From assembly GCA_964408795.1 (NCBI GenBank), contig CAYPAW010000102.1, forward strand, positions 1 to 64,000: 64,000 bases of DNA. Reading direction: 5' to 3'. Positions 18,370 to 28,783 of the stretch are shown here, piece by piece. The first letter of the stretch is position 1. Every line of letters starts with the position of its first letter. The notes beneath the pieces are model-generated. The model was not told where the DNA came from, made no database searches, and saw nothing but the letters and a program-made list of their open reading frames with translations. Made by a program: the position numbers and the translations under genes. Origin of the DNA: JABMQB01 sp964408795 (GTDB lineage: Bacteria; Bacteroidota; Bacteroidia; Bacteroidales; Prolixibacteraceae).

Positions 18370-18464
18370 ACCAACAATAAGAATTCAGTATTTCTCTTTT
18401 GATGATATACCATAATTGAAGCAGGCAGTGTGAAAATGGTATTATCCTTTGCCCCCGAAGGATA

Positions 18465-21389
18465 TTATTCAGTTTCGTCTCTGACACAACGAACACTGAA
18501 GTACATTCCGTTGTCTATGGATTCCCGGTAAAATGCATCACTTTGGTCTAACCTTCTGAACCAGGATGATTCATCCGTATTTGCCGTTGCCGACCACCAG
18601 GAACCGGTAAAAATACCATAGCCATAATCATCGGGGTAAAAGCCACCAGGAAGGGCTTTAAATCCAAAATGATCCATTCCATTCTTATCCCACCAAAGAG
18701 TGGAAGACTTTAAATGCATGCCTACTTTGTTCCATTTGTTATTGTAATTCGAATAAGGGCCATAGGTATTGCTTATATGTTGAGCCAGTTGCTCCCATTC
18801 CTTATCCGTTGGCAAGTGCCAACCTTCGGGGCACACTTTGGTTGCTGTTTCCCAGGTATACAACCTTCCATAGACAGAAATATACTGCGTTTTGCCTTCA
18901 TCAGGCCAACAACCGGTATTGGTGTTATAAGCCAGGTTTTCAGCCATCCATACCTGTTCGCCAATTTCCACCCACTTATAGGTTGTCGTATCCCGGTGGT
19001 CAACAAATTGCCCGGAATCTAAATCTGGGATGAGCGTATAAAAAACCATTTCTTCACCATACGATATCCCTTCGCTGTTTTCGGCAAAAGCTTTTAAAAA
19101 GTAGGTTGTGGCAGGTTCAATATTTTCTAACCGGCATGTAAATTTTCCCAGGCCGGTACCTTCAACAATTACGGAGTCAAGGATCGTTGGATTACCACTT
19201 CTATTCCAGCATACACCACGTGAAGTAACCCCGGCTCCACCGTTGTATGTCACATGTCCTCCTGAAACAGCTGAAGCAGTATTGATATCGGTAACCGTAT
19301 CTGTAATGATATAGGGGGATGATAAATTTTCCGTTTTTATGCAACGGATATTCGATCTGTTGTTTTTTTCCGCAAGCCCTTTCCACAATCTGTTTTTATC
19401 GGAATTCATTCCCCGGCTCCAGGCACTGCTGGCATTTGCATCCAGACACCACCATCCCCCACCCTTTCCAAGCCATTGATTTTCACAGCCATATTCTGTA
19501 CACGAGCTGAGAGGCAAAGCGGAAAAGCCAAAATCATCGGAACCATTGCCCTCTTCCATCCATCCCCAGGTCGATTTCAGGTGTTTTGCCACATCGTTCC
19601 AATACGTCCCTTCCTGGCGATAGGGACCGAATGTGTCGCTGATATAATTCGCCAATTGCTCCCAATCGGCATTGGAAGGTAAACGCCATCCTTCAGGACA
19701 GGCATTCAAAGCTGCTTCCCAGGTATAATACCTTCCGCCTGATGCAAAATTGTACTCATTATCAAACACCAGCCTGCTATCATCTGTTTCATAGGCAAGA
19801 TTTTCAGCCATCCAGGTTTGTTCACCGATTTGAACCCATTTATAGTTTTTCGAATCTCTCTTATCTGCAAACCGGCCTGTTTCAAGGCCAGGGTCTTTTG
19901 TTTTAAATACTTTCTCATCCCCGTATGCTGTACCAGAACTATTGGTTGCATAGGTTCTTACAAAATACGTTGTGTCAGGGGTCAGCCCCATAATCGTATC
20001 CATAAATGCAAACGTATCTTCCTTATTGATGGTCCTGGAATCATAGACCGTTGGATTTCCTAAAAAATTGTAGCATACCCCCTTTTCCGTTATTTCTGTA
20101 TTCCCTTCGGAAATAACCAAACTTCTGATTACAGCTCTGTTTTTACCGGTACCTATCATATCATTTGTCGATACAACAGGGATTGTTTGGTTCTGATATC
20201 TTACACATCGAATACTCAACCCTGCTTCTTTTTCATAAAAATTTTCTTCCATGAAAGAATGTTCATAGGAGTTCAGGGCCTTAAGCCATGCATGAAATGG
20301 AGAGTCTTCCGTGGAGGTCCACCAAAACCCATAAAAATTCAAATTAAAAAACGATGTTCCCTGTGAACGCATGCCGCCGGGAAGTGCTGAAAAACCAAAA
20401 TCATCCGACCCGTTTAAGTTATATTCCTCCCACTCCCATCCATTTGTCGATTTTAGATGAACACCAAGATCCTGCCATTCGCCAAAATCATTTTCAAATG
20501 GGCCCAGGGAATCACTCACATACTGAGCCAATTGTTCCCAATCATTATAGGTAGGCAGATACCAACCGTCGGGGCAGGCATTCATTGCTATCTCCCACTT
20601 ATATAGCCGGCCATATTTCGTTACATAATCTTCCTCGTTTTTGTATGCCCAGCAACCTTCACCGGTATGTAGACCCAGGTTTTCCGTCATCCACCATTGA
20701 TTGCCGATCTGAACCACCGGATAATTCCTCCCCCCGGGGTCCGTACATTCCATAAATTCCACATGGTATGATTTTGACTCAACCGGCCTGTCTGCAATGA
20801 CGGTTATCCTATTTCCTGAAAATATTTTAAAATGGTATAAATCAGCTCCCTCTACAGTGAATGATTTTTCGCCTGGGATATATCCACCAATTCCCTTATA
20901 ACGAATAGTGTTTCTGTTGTTTCCATTGTATGTATTCACTATTTTTATCGAAGCTATTCCATGTCCTCTTAAGACACTTACCGTGTATAGTCCGGCAGAT
21001 GAGACAGATAATCCGAATGTATGGGAACCGGGATTCAGATGCTGTTTATGAACCGTCAGGAGCTGACCCGATAAATTTGACAATAAAACTTCAATGTCTT
21101 CTTCAACGGCAGAGAATATCTGAAGTTCGGCTTTTCCTGAAAAAGGGTTAGGAAATATAAACATCACACTCTCAATGGCTTCAGTTCTTCCAATGCCAGA
21201 AAATACAGTGTTTAAATCGAAACGGTTCGTTTCCTGTACCATAACAGAAAAGCCGGTTTCTTTATTTGTCACCATGATACTGTCAATGATCGATGTTGCA
21301 TCGACCGGATTAAAAGACAATACTATTTCCTGAGCATGGTGCGTATGCCAAGTAAAAGCAAGGATGGTGAGGAGGATTAACTTTTTCAT
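18465..21389 (-). CDS. Secreted protein with three FISUMP domains
   Basis: A 974-residue exported protein with a signal peptide ending near residue 19. Residues about 78-155 resemble a T9SS type A (Por) sorting domain (FPNPFSGKAELQI, GLYTVSVLRG), placed near the N-terminus instead of the C-terminus. Three Fibrobacter-succinogenes-major-paralogous (FISUMP) domains follow at roughly 213-400, 505-690 and 795-972. Each has a Q.G.Q.WM.ENL opening, an ACP.GW.LP motif and a terminal IRCV or VRCV. They are separated by Fn3-like linkers with GVCYN/GVCWN and TTYF motifs. It is probably surface-attached; the function of FISUMP domains is not established. It lies 66 bases after another surface protein gene in the same direction. 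Confidence 0.87.
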   Translation of the reverse strand: MKKLILLTILAFTWHTHHAQEIVLSFNPVDATSIIDSIMVTNKETGFSVMVQETNRFDLNTVFSGIGRTEAIESVMFIFPNPFSGKAELQIFSAVEEDIEVLLSNLSGQLLTVHKQHLNPGSHTFGLSVSSAGLYTVSVLRGHGIASIKIVNTYNGNNRNTIRYKGIGGYIPGEKSFTVEGADLYHFKIFSGNRITVIADRPVESKSYHVEFMECTDPGGRNYPVVQIGNQWWMTENLGLHTGEGCWAYKNEEDYVTKYGRLYKWEIAMNACPDGWYLPTYNDWEQLAQYVSDSLGPFENDFGEWQDLGVHLKSTNGWEWEEYNLNGSDDFGFSALPGGMRSQGTSFFNLNFYGFWWTSTEDSPFHAWLKALNSYEHSFMEENFYEKEAGLSIRCVRYQNQTIPVVSTNDMIGTGKNRAVIRSLVISEGNTEITEKGVCYNFLGNPTVYDSRTINKEDTFAFMDTIMGLTPDTTYFVRTYATNSSGTAYGDEKVFKTKDPGLETGRFADKRDSKNYKWVQIGEQTWMAENLAYETDDSRLVFDNEYNFASGGRYYTWEAALNACPEGWRLPSNADWEQLANYISDTFGPYRQEGTYWNDVAKHLKSTWGWMEEGNGSDDFGFSALPLSSCTEYGCENQWLGKGGGWWCLDANASSAWSRGMNSDKNRLWKGLAEKNNRSNIRCIKTENLSSPYIITDTVTDINTASAVSGGHVTYNGGAGVTSRGVCWNRSGNPTILDSVIVEGTGLGKFTCRLENIEPATTYFLKAFAENSEGISYGEEMVFYTLIPDLDSGQFVDHRDTTTYKWVEIGEQVWMAENLAYNTNTGCWPDEGKTQYISVYGRLYTWETATKVCPEGWHLPTDKEWEQLAQHISNTYGPYSNYNNKWNKVGMHLKSSTLWWDKNGMDHFGFKALPGGFYPDDYGYGIFTGSWWSATANTDESSWFRRLDQSDAFYRESIDNGMYFSVRCVRDETE

Positions 21390-21455
21390 TTCTTTTTTTT
21401 TACCCCAGGTAAAATTATTAAACTACGCTTATATTTTCAGCCTGGATTTGAATAT

Positions 21456-23209
21456 TTACTTATTAATAATCAGCTTTTTGAAATGTTGTTTATGTTTCAA
21501 GTCTATACAAACAAAATAAATACCACTGTTTAATTCCGAAAGATCAAATTGCTGCATCCCTAAGGTATTGGATTCCGTTTGATAAACAATCTGTCCTGTC
21601 AGATCAACAATTTCCACCTTCATATTCTGTTCCGTACTACCCGTTTCGATCCATATTTTGCCTTTGGAGGGATTCGGATAAAGGGTAATTTCATTTCTCT
21701 CTGTAATTTCTGTGCCAACAACATCTCTGACTGTCACACTGGTCTCGGAATAAGGTGAAAACAGAAGACCGTCATACACCCTCAGTAAAAAGGTAAGAAC
21801 CTGTTCCTCCTCCACTTTCGGAGCTTCGAACGTTGGTGCTTCATCGGTTTCCGAGCGTAAAGTTACCCCTTCCGGGGCTTTCCACTCAAACGTTAGGTGG
21901 TCACCATCCGGGTCATACGAGCCGGAGCCATCAAGGGTTACGGTTTGTCCTTCATCGACGGTTTGATTTTCTCCGGCGTCAGCCACCGGAGCGGCATTTA
22001 CGATACAGGCCTCGCAGGTTCCAAAACATACTATATCGAGAATGGAATGCTCAGCGGGGACAACCAGCATTCTGCGGTTATCTTCTCCTGCATTGCATTC
22101 CCCGGTAATTATCTCACCGGTTTCACCATGAAAGAATCTATAGTAGATTGTATCGCCAGCCATTAATTCATACGATACCTGGTAAACAGATCCATCAGCC
22201 TCCATTGCGATAAGAGACTCCCAATCATTAAAACTCCCGGAAAGGAATACTCCTTCGGGAGAAACCGTTTCATTCTGCATATCAACCTGAAATTGTATAA
22301 AAACAGGAGTTGGCCCCTCTGAAACTTCCATATATCCTTCCCTGGTTTTGGTATTCTCCCCGTTCAGATTGCTTACCGTTAGCGAAACGGAATAATTTCC
22401 CGCTTTTGTGTAAGTATAGGTTGGATTTTGCTCGTAGGAATCAATGATTCCGTCGTTGTTAAAATCCCACTCCCACCATTCTGCATCGGTTGATTCATCG
22501 GTGAAATGGACTACCAGAGGAATCTCACCCGATGTTGTGTCGGCACTGAAATTTGCAACGGGCAGGCTTTCACTGCATTTTTTCACCCCAAACCAAACTC
22601 CCGGATGCTCGTGTGTGTTTATTGTAACCGGAATGTTGCCGTTCCCGTTGTTTTCAAAGACCTCGTAATAATCCGATTTATCCCCGCTTTCATCCAACCA
22701 GAAAACAGTTATTTTTTCCATGTCGGTTTTCAGGTTGAATTTTATTCGGGCTGCTGCAACAATCCGTGGTTTTTCTCCGTAATCCAGCACATTAAAACCA
22801 TTTATCTCCATTCCGGTATTTTTCATTTGGGTGGTGATTGTCATCACCATTTTTTCCGATTCCCCAATGGGTTTATTGTCGAGGGCCAGTAAGGTAAATC
22901 CGGCCGGATTATCGGCTTCAACAAGCGTTATGTTACCTACGGTTTTTTCTTCAAACCGGGCAAGGTCACCTACAAATGCACAAATTTGCGGTGCATTCAC
23001 CGAAAAAATCCCGGTGTTGTCCCACTCAATTTCTTCCGTATCGGAGATTGGTTGAATACCGGATAATAATCCGGAATGCTTGTATCCAAAGGCGGTATAT
23101 CAAAACTGAACCAATCATCTTCCGTTTGCGAAAGACAAGTATGGTTTGAAAGAATGAAAAACAGAAGAGCAGAAAAAGTGATTTTTACGTACGGGATGTT
23201 AAAATACAT
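21456..23209 (-). pseudogene. PKD/T9SS surface protein with 5' frameshift
   Basis: A likely single gene split between two frames. The signal peptide and first mature residues are in one frame from ATG 23209 (MYFNIPYVKITF, ending in HTCLSQ, then DDWFSFDIPPLD). That frame stops at 22999-22997. The rest, about 510 residues, is in the adjacent frame, which is open only downstream of a TGA at 23102-23100 and has no good start or signal peptide of its own. The shift therefore lies between about 23000 and 23100. The long part contains a PKD domain (FTDESTDAEWWEWDFNNDG), a carbohydrate-module-like segment (GVFLSGSFNDW), a second PKD/Ig-like domain (VDEGQTVTLDGSGSYDPDGD) and a C-terminal T9SS type A signal (LYPNPSKGKIWIE, GIYFVCI). 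A sequencing error is possible, in which case the gene is intact. Confidence 0.7.
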
Positions 23210-23570
23210 GAAATTTTTTGATTTTTGGATCATCGATGATTTCAAAATTATGGAAAACAAGAGAAGTGTCCAAATTAACCCGGCTCTTTTTTTTTGTTGA
23301 ATGAAGACGTTTTCCTTCTGCAAGAGAGTATTTCTCTCATTACGGCCCAGGCAATATTTTTCTACATAACTCTGGCCTTAAGAGCGTGATTATTTAAAAA
23401 TTCTTCATAATTATAAATTGTAGTCTAATTTTCTTTATCTTAATCTTCTGTTAAGAAAGCCACTTTTTTGTTGCATTTTTGAGAAGAAAAAGGGTATATA
23501 AGCGTTAATCTGTTATTTTATTAACGGAAAGGAATGCAAGGGAAGTAGAAAACGAATAATTACAAAAAGT
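23210..23570. other. Intergenic region upstream of aconitase
   Basis: About 361 bases between the surface-protein gene and aconitase, AT-rich towards aconitase. Short hairpins are possible (GAGAG/CTCTC near 23326-23340 and CTTAA/TTAAG near 23439-23456). No perfect TAnnTTTG box was found on the plus strand. Nothing else is supported. Confidence 0.4.
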
Positions 23571-25832
23571 ATGTTTGATCCGGAATTGATAAAGAAGGTT
23601 TATGCTGGATTATCCGGTACGATGGAGAAAACCCGGAAGATTCTTGGCCGGCCGTTGACGTATGCAGAGAAAGTTTTGTATTTGCATCTATCCGGTAGTA
23701 GCGACACAGCGGCTTTTCAACGGGGAGTTGATTATGTACATTTTGCTCCTGACCGGATTGCCATGCAGGATGCTACGGCCCAGATGGCCTTGCTTCAGTT
23801 CATGAATGCCGGGAAAGACAAGTCGGCTGTTCCGGCCACGGTTCATTGTGACCACCTTATTCAGGCCCACACAAACGGGATGGAAGATCTACGGGTTTCC
23901 CTGGATCAGAACCGGGAAGTCTTTGAATTTCTGGAGTCTGCATCCAATAAATATGGAATAGGTTTTTGGAAACCCGGAGCCGGCATCATTCATCAGGTTG
24001 TTCTTGAGAATTATGCATTTCCCGGAGGCATGATGATCGGTACCGATTCGCATACGCCCAATGCCGGAGGCCTTGGCATGCTGGCTGTAGGTGTGGGAGG
24101 CGCCGATGCCGTGGATGTCATGGCCGGCATGCCCTGGGAACTGAAAATGCCCCGGATCATTGGAGTGCATCTTACCGGTAAGCTCAGCGGCTGGGCTGCA
24201 CCCAAAGATATCATTCTGAAAGTAGCTGGTATTTTGACCGTCAAGGGAGGAACCGGCTATATTCTTGAATATTTCGGGGAAGGTGCCCAATCCCTTTCTG
24301 CAACCGGCAAAGGAACCATTTGCAACATGGGAGCAGAGGTGGGAGCTACATCCAGCCTGTTTGCTTACGACGAAAGCATGGAACGGTATCTGAAAGCCAC
24401 CGGACGGGATGAGGTTTCCCGCCAGGCTTATGCATTGAAGGAACACCTGAAAGCCGATGATGAGGTCTATGAAAATCCGGAGCTCTATTACGACCAGGTC
24501 ATTACCATCCATCTTTCGGACCTGGAACCCCACATTAACGGACCTTTTACGCCCGACAGGGCTACTCCGGTATCCAAGATGGCCCAGACTGCCAGGCAGA
24601 ACAACTGGCCCCTGGATATATCGGTTGGACTCATCGGTAGTTGTACCAATTCTTCGTATGAAGATATCTCCCGGGCTGCTTCCATAGCAGAAGAAGCCGT
24701 TCAAAAAGGGCTGACTGCGAAATCGGAATTTACCATAACCCCCGGATCGGAACAGGTGCGGTTCACTATTGAACGCGACGGATTGATTGATATTTTCAAA
24801 AAATTGGGAGGCAAGGTATTTGCCAATGCCTGTGGTCCGTGCATCGGTCAATGGGCACGTGAAGGAGCTGATAAGCAAGAGAAAAACACCATTGTTCACT
24901 CGTTTAACCGCAACTTCTCAAAACGGGCCGACGGGAATCCGAATACACACGCTTTTGTAGCCTCCCCTGAGATGGTAACCGCATTGGCTATTGCTGGAAG
25001 AATTGATTTTAATCCCAGGACCGATACCCTCACCAACAACAAAGGAGAACCCGTAAAACTTACCCCTCCTTCGGGCTTTGAACTGCCTCCCCGGGGATTC
25101 GATGTAAAAGATCCGGGATACCAGGCTCCGGCTGAAGATGGGACTGCTGTGGAAGTATCTGTTGATCCGGACTCGGAAAGATTGCAACTTTTGAAGCCCT
25201 TCCAGCCCTGGGATGGGAAAAATATCCTGAATGCCAAGTTGCTCATTAAAACACTGGGGAAATGTACCACCGACCACATATCGATGGCCGGCCCCTGGTT
25301 GCGTTTCCGGGGACACCTGGATCATATTTCTGATAACATGCTCATCGGAGCGGTAAATGCTTTCAGCAGTGAAACAAACCGGGTAAAAAATCAACTGACA
25401 GGAGAATACGGAAAGGTACCCGATATTCAACGCTACTACAGGGAAAATGGCATTCCTACGGTAGTCGTGGGAGACCATAATTATGGAGAGGGATCCTCCA
25501 GGGAGCATGCAGCGATGGAACCACGACATTTAGGCGTGAAAGCAATCATTGTGAAATCATTCGCCCGGATTCATGAAACCAATCTGAAAAAACAGGGTAT
25601 GCTGGCTCTTACCTTTGCAGATGAAAATGATTACGACCGGATCAGGGAAGACGACACCTTTAACTTTATCGATCTGGTAGATTTTTCTCCCGGAAAGAAA
25701 CTGACCATTCAGGTTGTTCATTCCGGCGGAATCCATGATTTTATTCAGGTGGAGCATACCTATAATGAACAACAGATCGAATGGTTCAAGGCCGGATCTG
25801 CACTAAATTTAATACGGAAACAAAATAAATGA
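23571..25832 (+). CDS. Aconitate hydratase
   Basis: A 753-residue iron-sulfur enzyme that interconverts citrate and isocitrate in the TCA cycle. It is of the mitochondrial-type aconitase group, judging from the N-terminus (PLTYAEKVLYLHLSG) and length. The [4Fe-4S] ligands appear as GSCTNSSYED (about 356-365) and the ANACGPCIGQW pair (about 418-428). The swivel domain carries VVVGDHNYGEGSSREHAAMEPRHLG, which includes the catalytic serine and arginine. An isocitrate dehydrogenase gene follows after 7 bases, so the two are one transcript. No symbol is given because acnA/acnB naming is uncertain for this clade. Confidence 0.96.
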   Translation: MFDPELIKKVYAGLSGTMEKTRKILGRPLTYAEKVLYLHLSGSSDTAAFQRGVDYVHFAPDRIAMQDATAQMALLQFMNAGKDKSAVPATVHCDHLIQAHTNGMEDLRVSLDQNREVFEFLESASNKYGIGFWKPGAGIIHQVVLENYAFPGGMMIGTDSHTPNAGGLGMLAVGVGGADAVDVMAGMPWELKMPRIIGVHLTGKLSGWAAPKDIILKVAGILTVKGGTGYILEYFGEGAQSLSATGKGTICNMGAEVGATSSLFAYDESMERYLKATGRDEVSRQAYALKEHLKADDEVYENPELYYDQVITIHLSDLEPHINGPFTPDRATPVSKMAQTARQNNWPLDISVGLIGSCTNSSYEDISRAASIAEEAVQKGLTAKSEFTITPGSEQVRFTIERDGLIDIFKKLGGKVFANACGPCIGQWAREGADKQEKNTIVHSFNRNFSKRADGNPNTHAFVASPEMVTALAIAGRIDFNPRTDTLTNNKGEPVKLTPPSGFELPPRGFDVKDPGYQAPAEDGTAVEVSVDPDSERLQLLKPFQPWDGKNILNAKLLIKTLGKCTTDHISMAGPWLRFRGHLDHISDNMLIGAVNAFSSETNRVKNQLTGEYGKVPDIQRYYRENGIPTVVVGDHNYGEGSSREHAAMEPRHLGVKAIIVKSFARIHETNLKKQGMLALTFADENDYDRIREDDTFNFIDLVDFSPGKKLTIQVVHSGGIHDFIQVEHTYNEQQIEWFKAGSALNLIRKQNK

Positions 25833-25839
25833 TATCCAT

Positions 25840-27096
25840 ATGCAAAAAATTACCGTACAAAATCCGGTTGTTGAGCTTACCGGGGATGAGATGACGCGGG
25901 TCATCTGGCAATTCATCAAAGAGAAGCTTATTTTACCCTATCTGGACATCGATCTGAAATGCTATGATCTGGGCATTCAAAACCGGGATGCGACCCATGA
26001 CCAGGTCACTATTGAAGCGGCGCATGCTATCATTCATTACGGAGTAGGCATTAAATGTGCTACCATCACTCCCGATGAAGCACGGGTTAAAGAATTTGGC
26101 CTAAAAAAAATGTGGCGGTCTCCCAACGGAACAATCCGCAATATCCTGGGAGGCACCGTTTTTCGGGAACCCATACTGATCCGCAATATTCCCCGTTTGG
26201 TTCCGGGATGGAAAAAATCGATATGCATTGGTCGGCATGCATTCGGCGATCAGTATATGGCCACCGATTTCCGGACCCGAGGAAAAGGAAAACTAACCAT
26301 CACCTTTACTCCGGAAGATGGCAGCCAGCCTGTAACCTATACAGTACATGATTTCAAAGGAGACGGAGTGGCCATGGCCATGTACAATACCGATGAATCC
26401 ATACGAGGCTTTGCACGGGCCTGTATGAATCAGGCGATCCTCAAAAAATGGCCCCTCTATATGTCGACAAAAAATACCATTCTGAAAAAATATGACGGAC
26501 GTTTTAAGGATCTATTCCTGGAAATTTACAAAACCGAATTTAAAGAGAAATTTGAGGCTTTGGGAATTACGTATGAACACCGCCTAATTGATGATATGGT
26601 AGCGGCCGCCCTGAAATGGGAAGGAGGATTTGTTTGGGCCTGTAAAAATTATGACGGGGATGTTCAGAGTGATACCATCGCTCAGGGATTCGGATCCCTG
26701 GGATTGATGACCTCCACGCTGATTACACCCGACGGAAAAACCATGGAGGCGGAAGCAGCTCATGGAACCGTGACCCGGCATTACCGCCTCCACCAACAGG
26801 GAAAATCAACATCTACCAACCCGATTGCCTCTATCTTTGCATGGACCAGAGGACTGGCATTCCGTGGTAAACTGGATGAAAACAATGATCTTATCGCTTT
26901 TGCGGATGCACTGGAACAGGTTTGTGTGGAAACCGTTGAACAAAACAAAATGACCAAAGACCTGGCTCTGATCATTCATGGGAAAAACCTGCGTGAAAAA
27001 CACTACCTGTCTACCCAGGATTTTCTCAATGAATTGGAGGATAACCTGAAAATAAAATTAAACAAAAAGCTCGATTTAGATAATAAATTTTTATAG
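25840..27096 (+). CDS. icd: NADP-dependent isocitrate dehydrogenase, eukaryote-like dimeric type
   Basis: A 418-residue cytoplasmic enzyme that decarboxylates isocitrate to 2-oxoglutarate with NADP+. It resembles the eukaryotic cytosolic/mitochondrial dimeric class rather than E. coli Icd. Markers are VELTGDEMTRVIWQ at the start, WRSPNGTIRNILGGTVFREPI around 92-112, the RHAFGDQY segment and the AEAAHGTVTRHYR cofactor loop near 307-319, where H and R read the 2'-phosphate of NADP. The gene is coupled to aconitase (7-base gap) and followed by citrate synthase. The three together catalyse acetyl-CoA plus oxaloacetate to 2-oxoglutarate. Confidence 0.95.
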   Translation: MQKITVQNPVVELTGDEMTRVIWQFIKEKLILPYLDIDLKCYDLGIQNRDATHDQVTIEAAHAIIHYGVGIKCATITPDEARVKEFGLKKMWRSPNGTIRNILGGTVFREPILIRNIPRLVPGWKKSICIGRHAFGDQYMATDFRTRGKGKLTITFTPEDGSQPVTYTVHDFKGDGVAMAMYNTDESIRGFARACMNQAILKKWPLYMSTKNTILKKYDGRFKDLFLEIYKTEFKEKFEALGITYEHRLIDDMVAAALKWEGGFVWACKNYDGDVQSDTIAQGFGSLGLMTSTLITPDGKTMEAEAAHGTVTRHYRLHQQGKSTSTNPIASIFAWTRGLAFRGKLDENNDLIAFADALEQVCVETVEQNKMTKDLALIIHGKNLREKHYLSTQDFLNELEDNLKIKLNKKLDLDNKFL

Positions 27097-27189
27097 TTCT
27101 GGTTTTATAATATAAAATCTGTAACTTAAATCGACATTAAATTTATAGACAATTAATTCCAAACTGGATACCGGAGACGAAATTTTCGG

Positions 27190-27197
27190 TATTTTTG
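27190..27197 (+). promoter_or_regulatory. Putative -7 box upstream of citrate synthase
   Basis: TATTTTTG matches TAnnTTTG and lies 29 bases before the citrate synthase ATG. No convincing -33 TTTG is visible. It would let citrate synthase be transcribed independently of the aconitase/isocitrate dehydrogenase pair. Confidence 0.35.
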
Positions 27198-27225
27198 TCG
27201 ATACGCACAATAAACGCTTTTGATT

Positions 27226-28578
27226 ATGGAATATATAAAGTATAGATTTTTTAAAAAAGCCAGCAAATGTTCCAAGGAATATCAGCGACTCAAAAGAGAA
27301 CATTCCAACGATGTAATTGCTGAGATTACTTTGGGACAGGTGCTTACCGGAATGAAAGGTATTCCATTGCTTGTTACCGATACCTCCAAGTTGGATCCTC
27401 ATGAGGGCATTCGTTTTAAAGGGTTTACCATTCCTGAGTTGCAGGAAAAATTGCCCAGGATTGTTCCGGATGGAGAGCCTCTCCCGGAAGGATTGTTTTA
27501 TTTGATGCTGATTGGTGATATTCCTTCCAGGGAGGATGTCAGTAACTTATCAAAGGACTGGGCTACTCGGGCCCATGTGCCCCAACATGTTTTTGATGTC
27601 ATTGATGCGATGCCAAAGAATTCGAAACCGATGACCCAATTTAGCGCAGCTATTCTTTCCATGGCTACCGAATCCGTATTTCAGAAAGCGTACCGTGCGG
27701 GTGTCAGTAAGCAGTTTTTCTGGGATTCAACCTATGAAGATGTAATGAACCTTATTGCCCGGCTTCCGCATTTAGCTGCTTATATTTACCGGAGGAACTT
27801 CCACAACGATGAACACATAGAGCCCAATCCGAAACTCGACTGGTCAGGGAACCTGGCCCATATGATGGGTTTTGATTCCGAAGATATCCGAAGGTTATTC
27901 CGTCTGTATATGGTGATCCATGCCGATCACGAAGGAGGCAATGTATCTGCGCATACTGCTCATCTGGTGGGCTCAGCGCTCAGCAATCCCTACTATGCCT
28001 ATGCAGCGGCAATGACCGGTCTTGCAGGGCCTCTTCATGGATTGGCTAACCAGGATGTGATCCACTGGATCTTCGAAATGATCGAAACATTGGATACCGA
28101 AACTCCAACCGATAAACAGGTGGAAGAATATTGCAAGTATATCCTCGATGAAGGACGCATTATTCCGGGCTATGGACATGCTGTTTTGTTGAAAACAGAC
28201 CCCCGGTTTACCGCCCAACAGGAATTTGCCGAAAAATACATTAAGGAAGATCCAATCGTAAATATTGTCAATCAGCTATACCGGGTGGTTCCGCCTGTTT
28301 TATCCGAAGTGGGAAAGATCAAAAATCCCTGGCCCAACGTAGATGCTTACAGCGGATCCCTATTATACCATTACGGAATCAAGGAATACTCCTTTTACAC
28401 GGTTCTTTTTGGCGTTTCAAGGGCTCTGGGTGTCCTGGCTTCCTTAACCAACGACAGAATTTACGGAATGCCTATTGAAAGACCTACTTCACATCCATTG
28501 GAATGGTTTAAACAACAGGTTGACCCGAATATTGAAATTCCCCAGGATTTTGATCTCAGGAAATCCGGACCCTTTTAA
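27226..28578 (+). CDS. Citrate synthase, eukaryote-like
   Basis: A 450-residue citrate synthase that condenses acetyl-CoA with oxaloacetate. I prefer the ATG at 27226 (MEYIKY); an earlier TTG two codons upstream has no advantage. The active-site regions match the mitochondrial type closely: ADHEGGNVSAHTAHLVGSALS, AGPLHGLANQ with the catalytic histidine, and PGYGHAVLLKTDPR, with the catalytic aspartate expected further on near NVDAYSG. Such eukaryote-like citrate synthases occur in some Bacteroidota and differ from the hexameric NADH-inhibited GltA of enterobacteria. It lies 129 bases after icd with its own possible promoter. Confidence 0.94.
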   Translation: MEYIKYRFFKKASKCSKEYQRLKREHSNDVIAEITLGQVLTGMKGIPLLVTDTSKLDPHEGIRFKGFTIPELQEKLPRIVPDGEPLPEGLFYLMLIGDIPSREDVSNLSKDWATRAHVPQHVFDVIDAMPKNSKPMTQFSAAILSMATESVFQKAYRAGVSKQFFWDSTYEDVMNLIARLPHLAAYIYRRNFHNDEHIEPNPKLDWSGNLAHMMGFDSEDIRRLFRLYMVIHADHEGGNVSAHTAHLVGSALSNPYYAYAAAMTGLAGPLHGLANQDVIHWIFEMIETLDTETPTDKQVEEYCKYILDEGRIIPGYGHAVLLKTDPRFTAQQEFAEKYIKEDPIVNIVNQLYRVVPPVLSEVGKIKNPWPNVDAYSGSLLYHYGIKEYSFYTVLFGVSRALGVLASLTNDRIYGMPIERPTSHPLEWFKQQVDPNIEIPQDFDLRKSGPF

Positions 28579-28783
28579 TTCCCCTTTGTCCTGACAATTC
28601 AGGGCTTCGGTGGAAGAGAAGGGAGGGATTCAATTTTCGATCCTCGGATTGGAACCCATTGTGCTCTCCTAGCAAACTCCATGCTATGCCCCGGGGTAGA
28701 TTCTTTGCCTTAATTCACCGATCTGGAGTATGATTGGGATGCCACGGGAAGAGTCCAATTTAAGGCGTTTCTTATTCTGTTTG

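Noticed and set aside
22997..23323. Separate small gene with a signal peptide
   Set aside because: The signal peptide belongs to the frameshifted PKD/T9SS gene; the residues after it run naturally into that protein in the next frame.
23326..23456. Riboswitch or attenuator before aconitase
   Set aside because: Only short weak hairpins with 5-bp stems and no T-run; they do not match any riboswitch I know.
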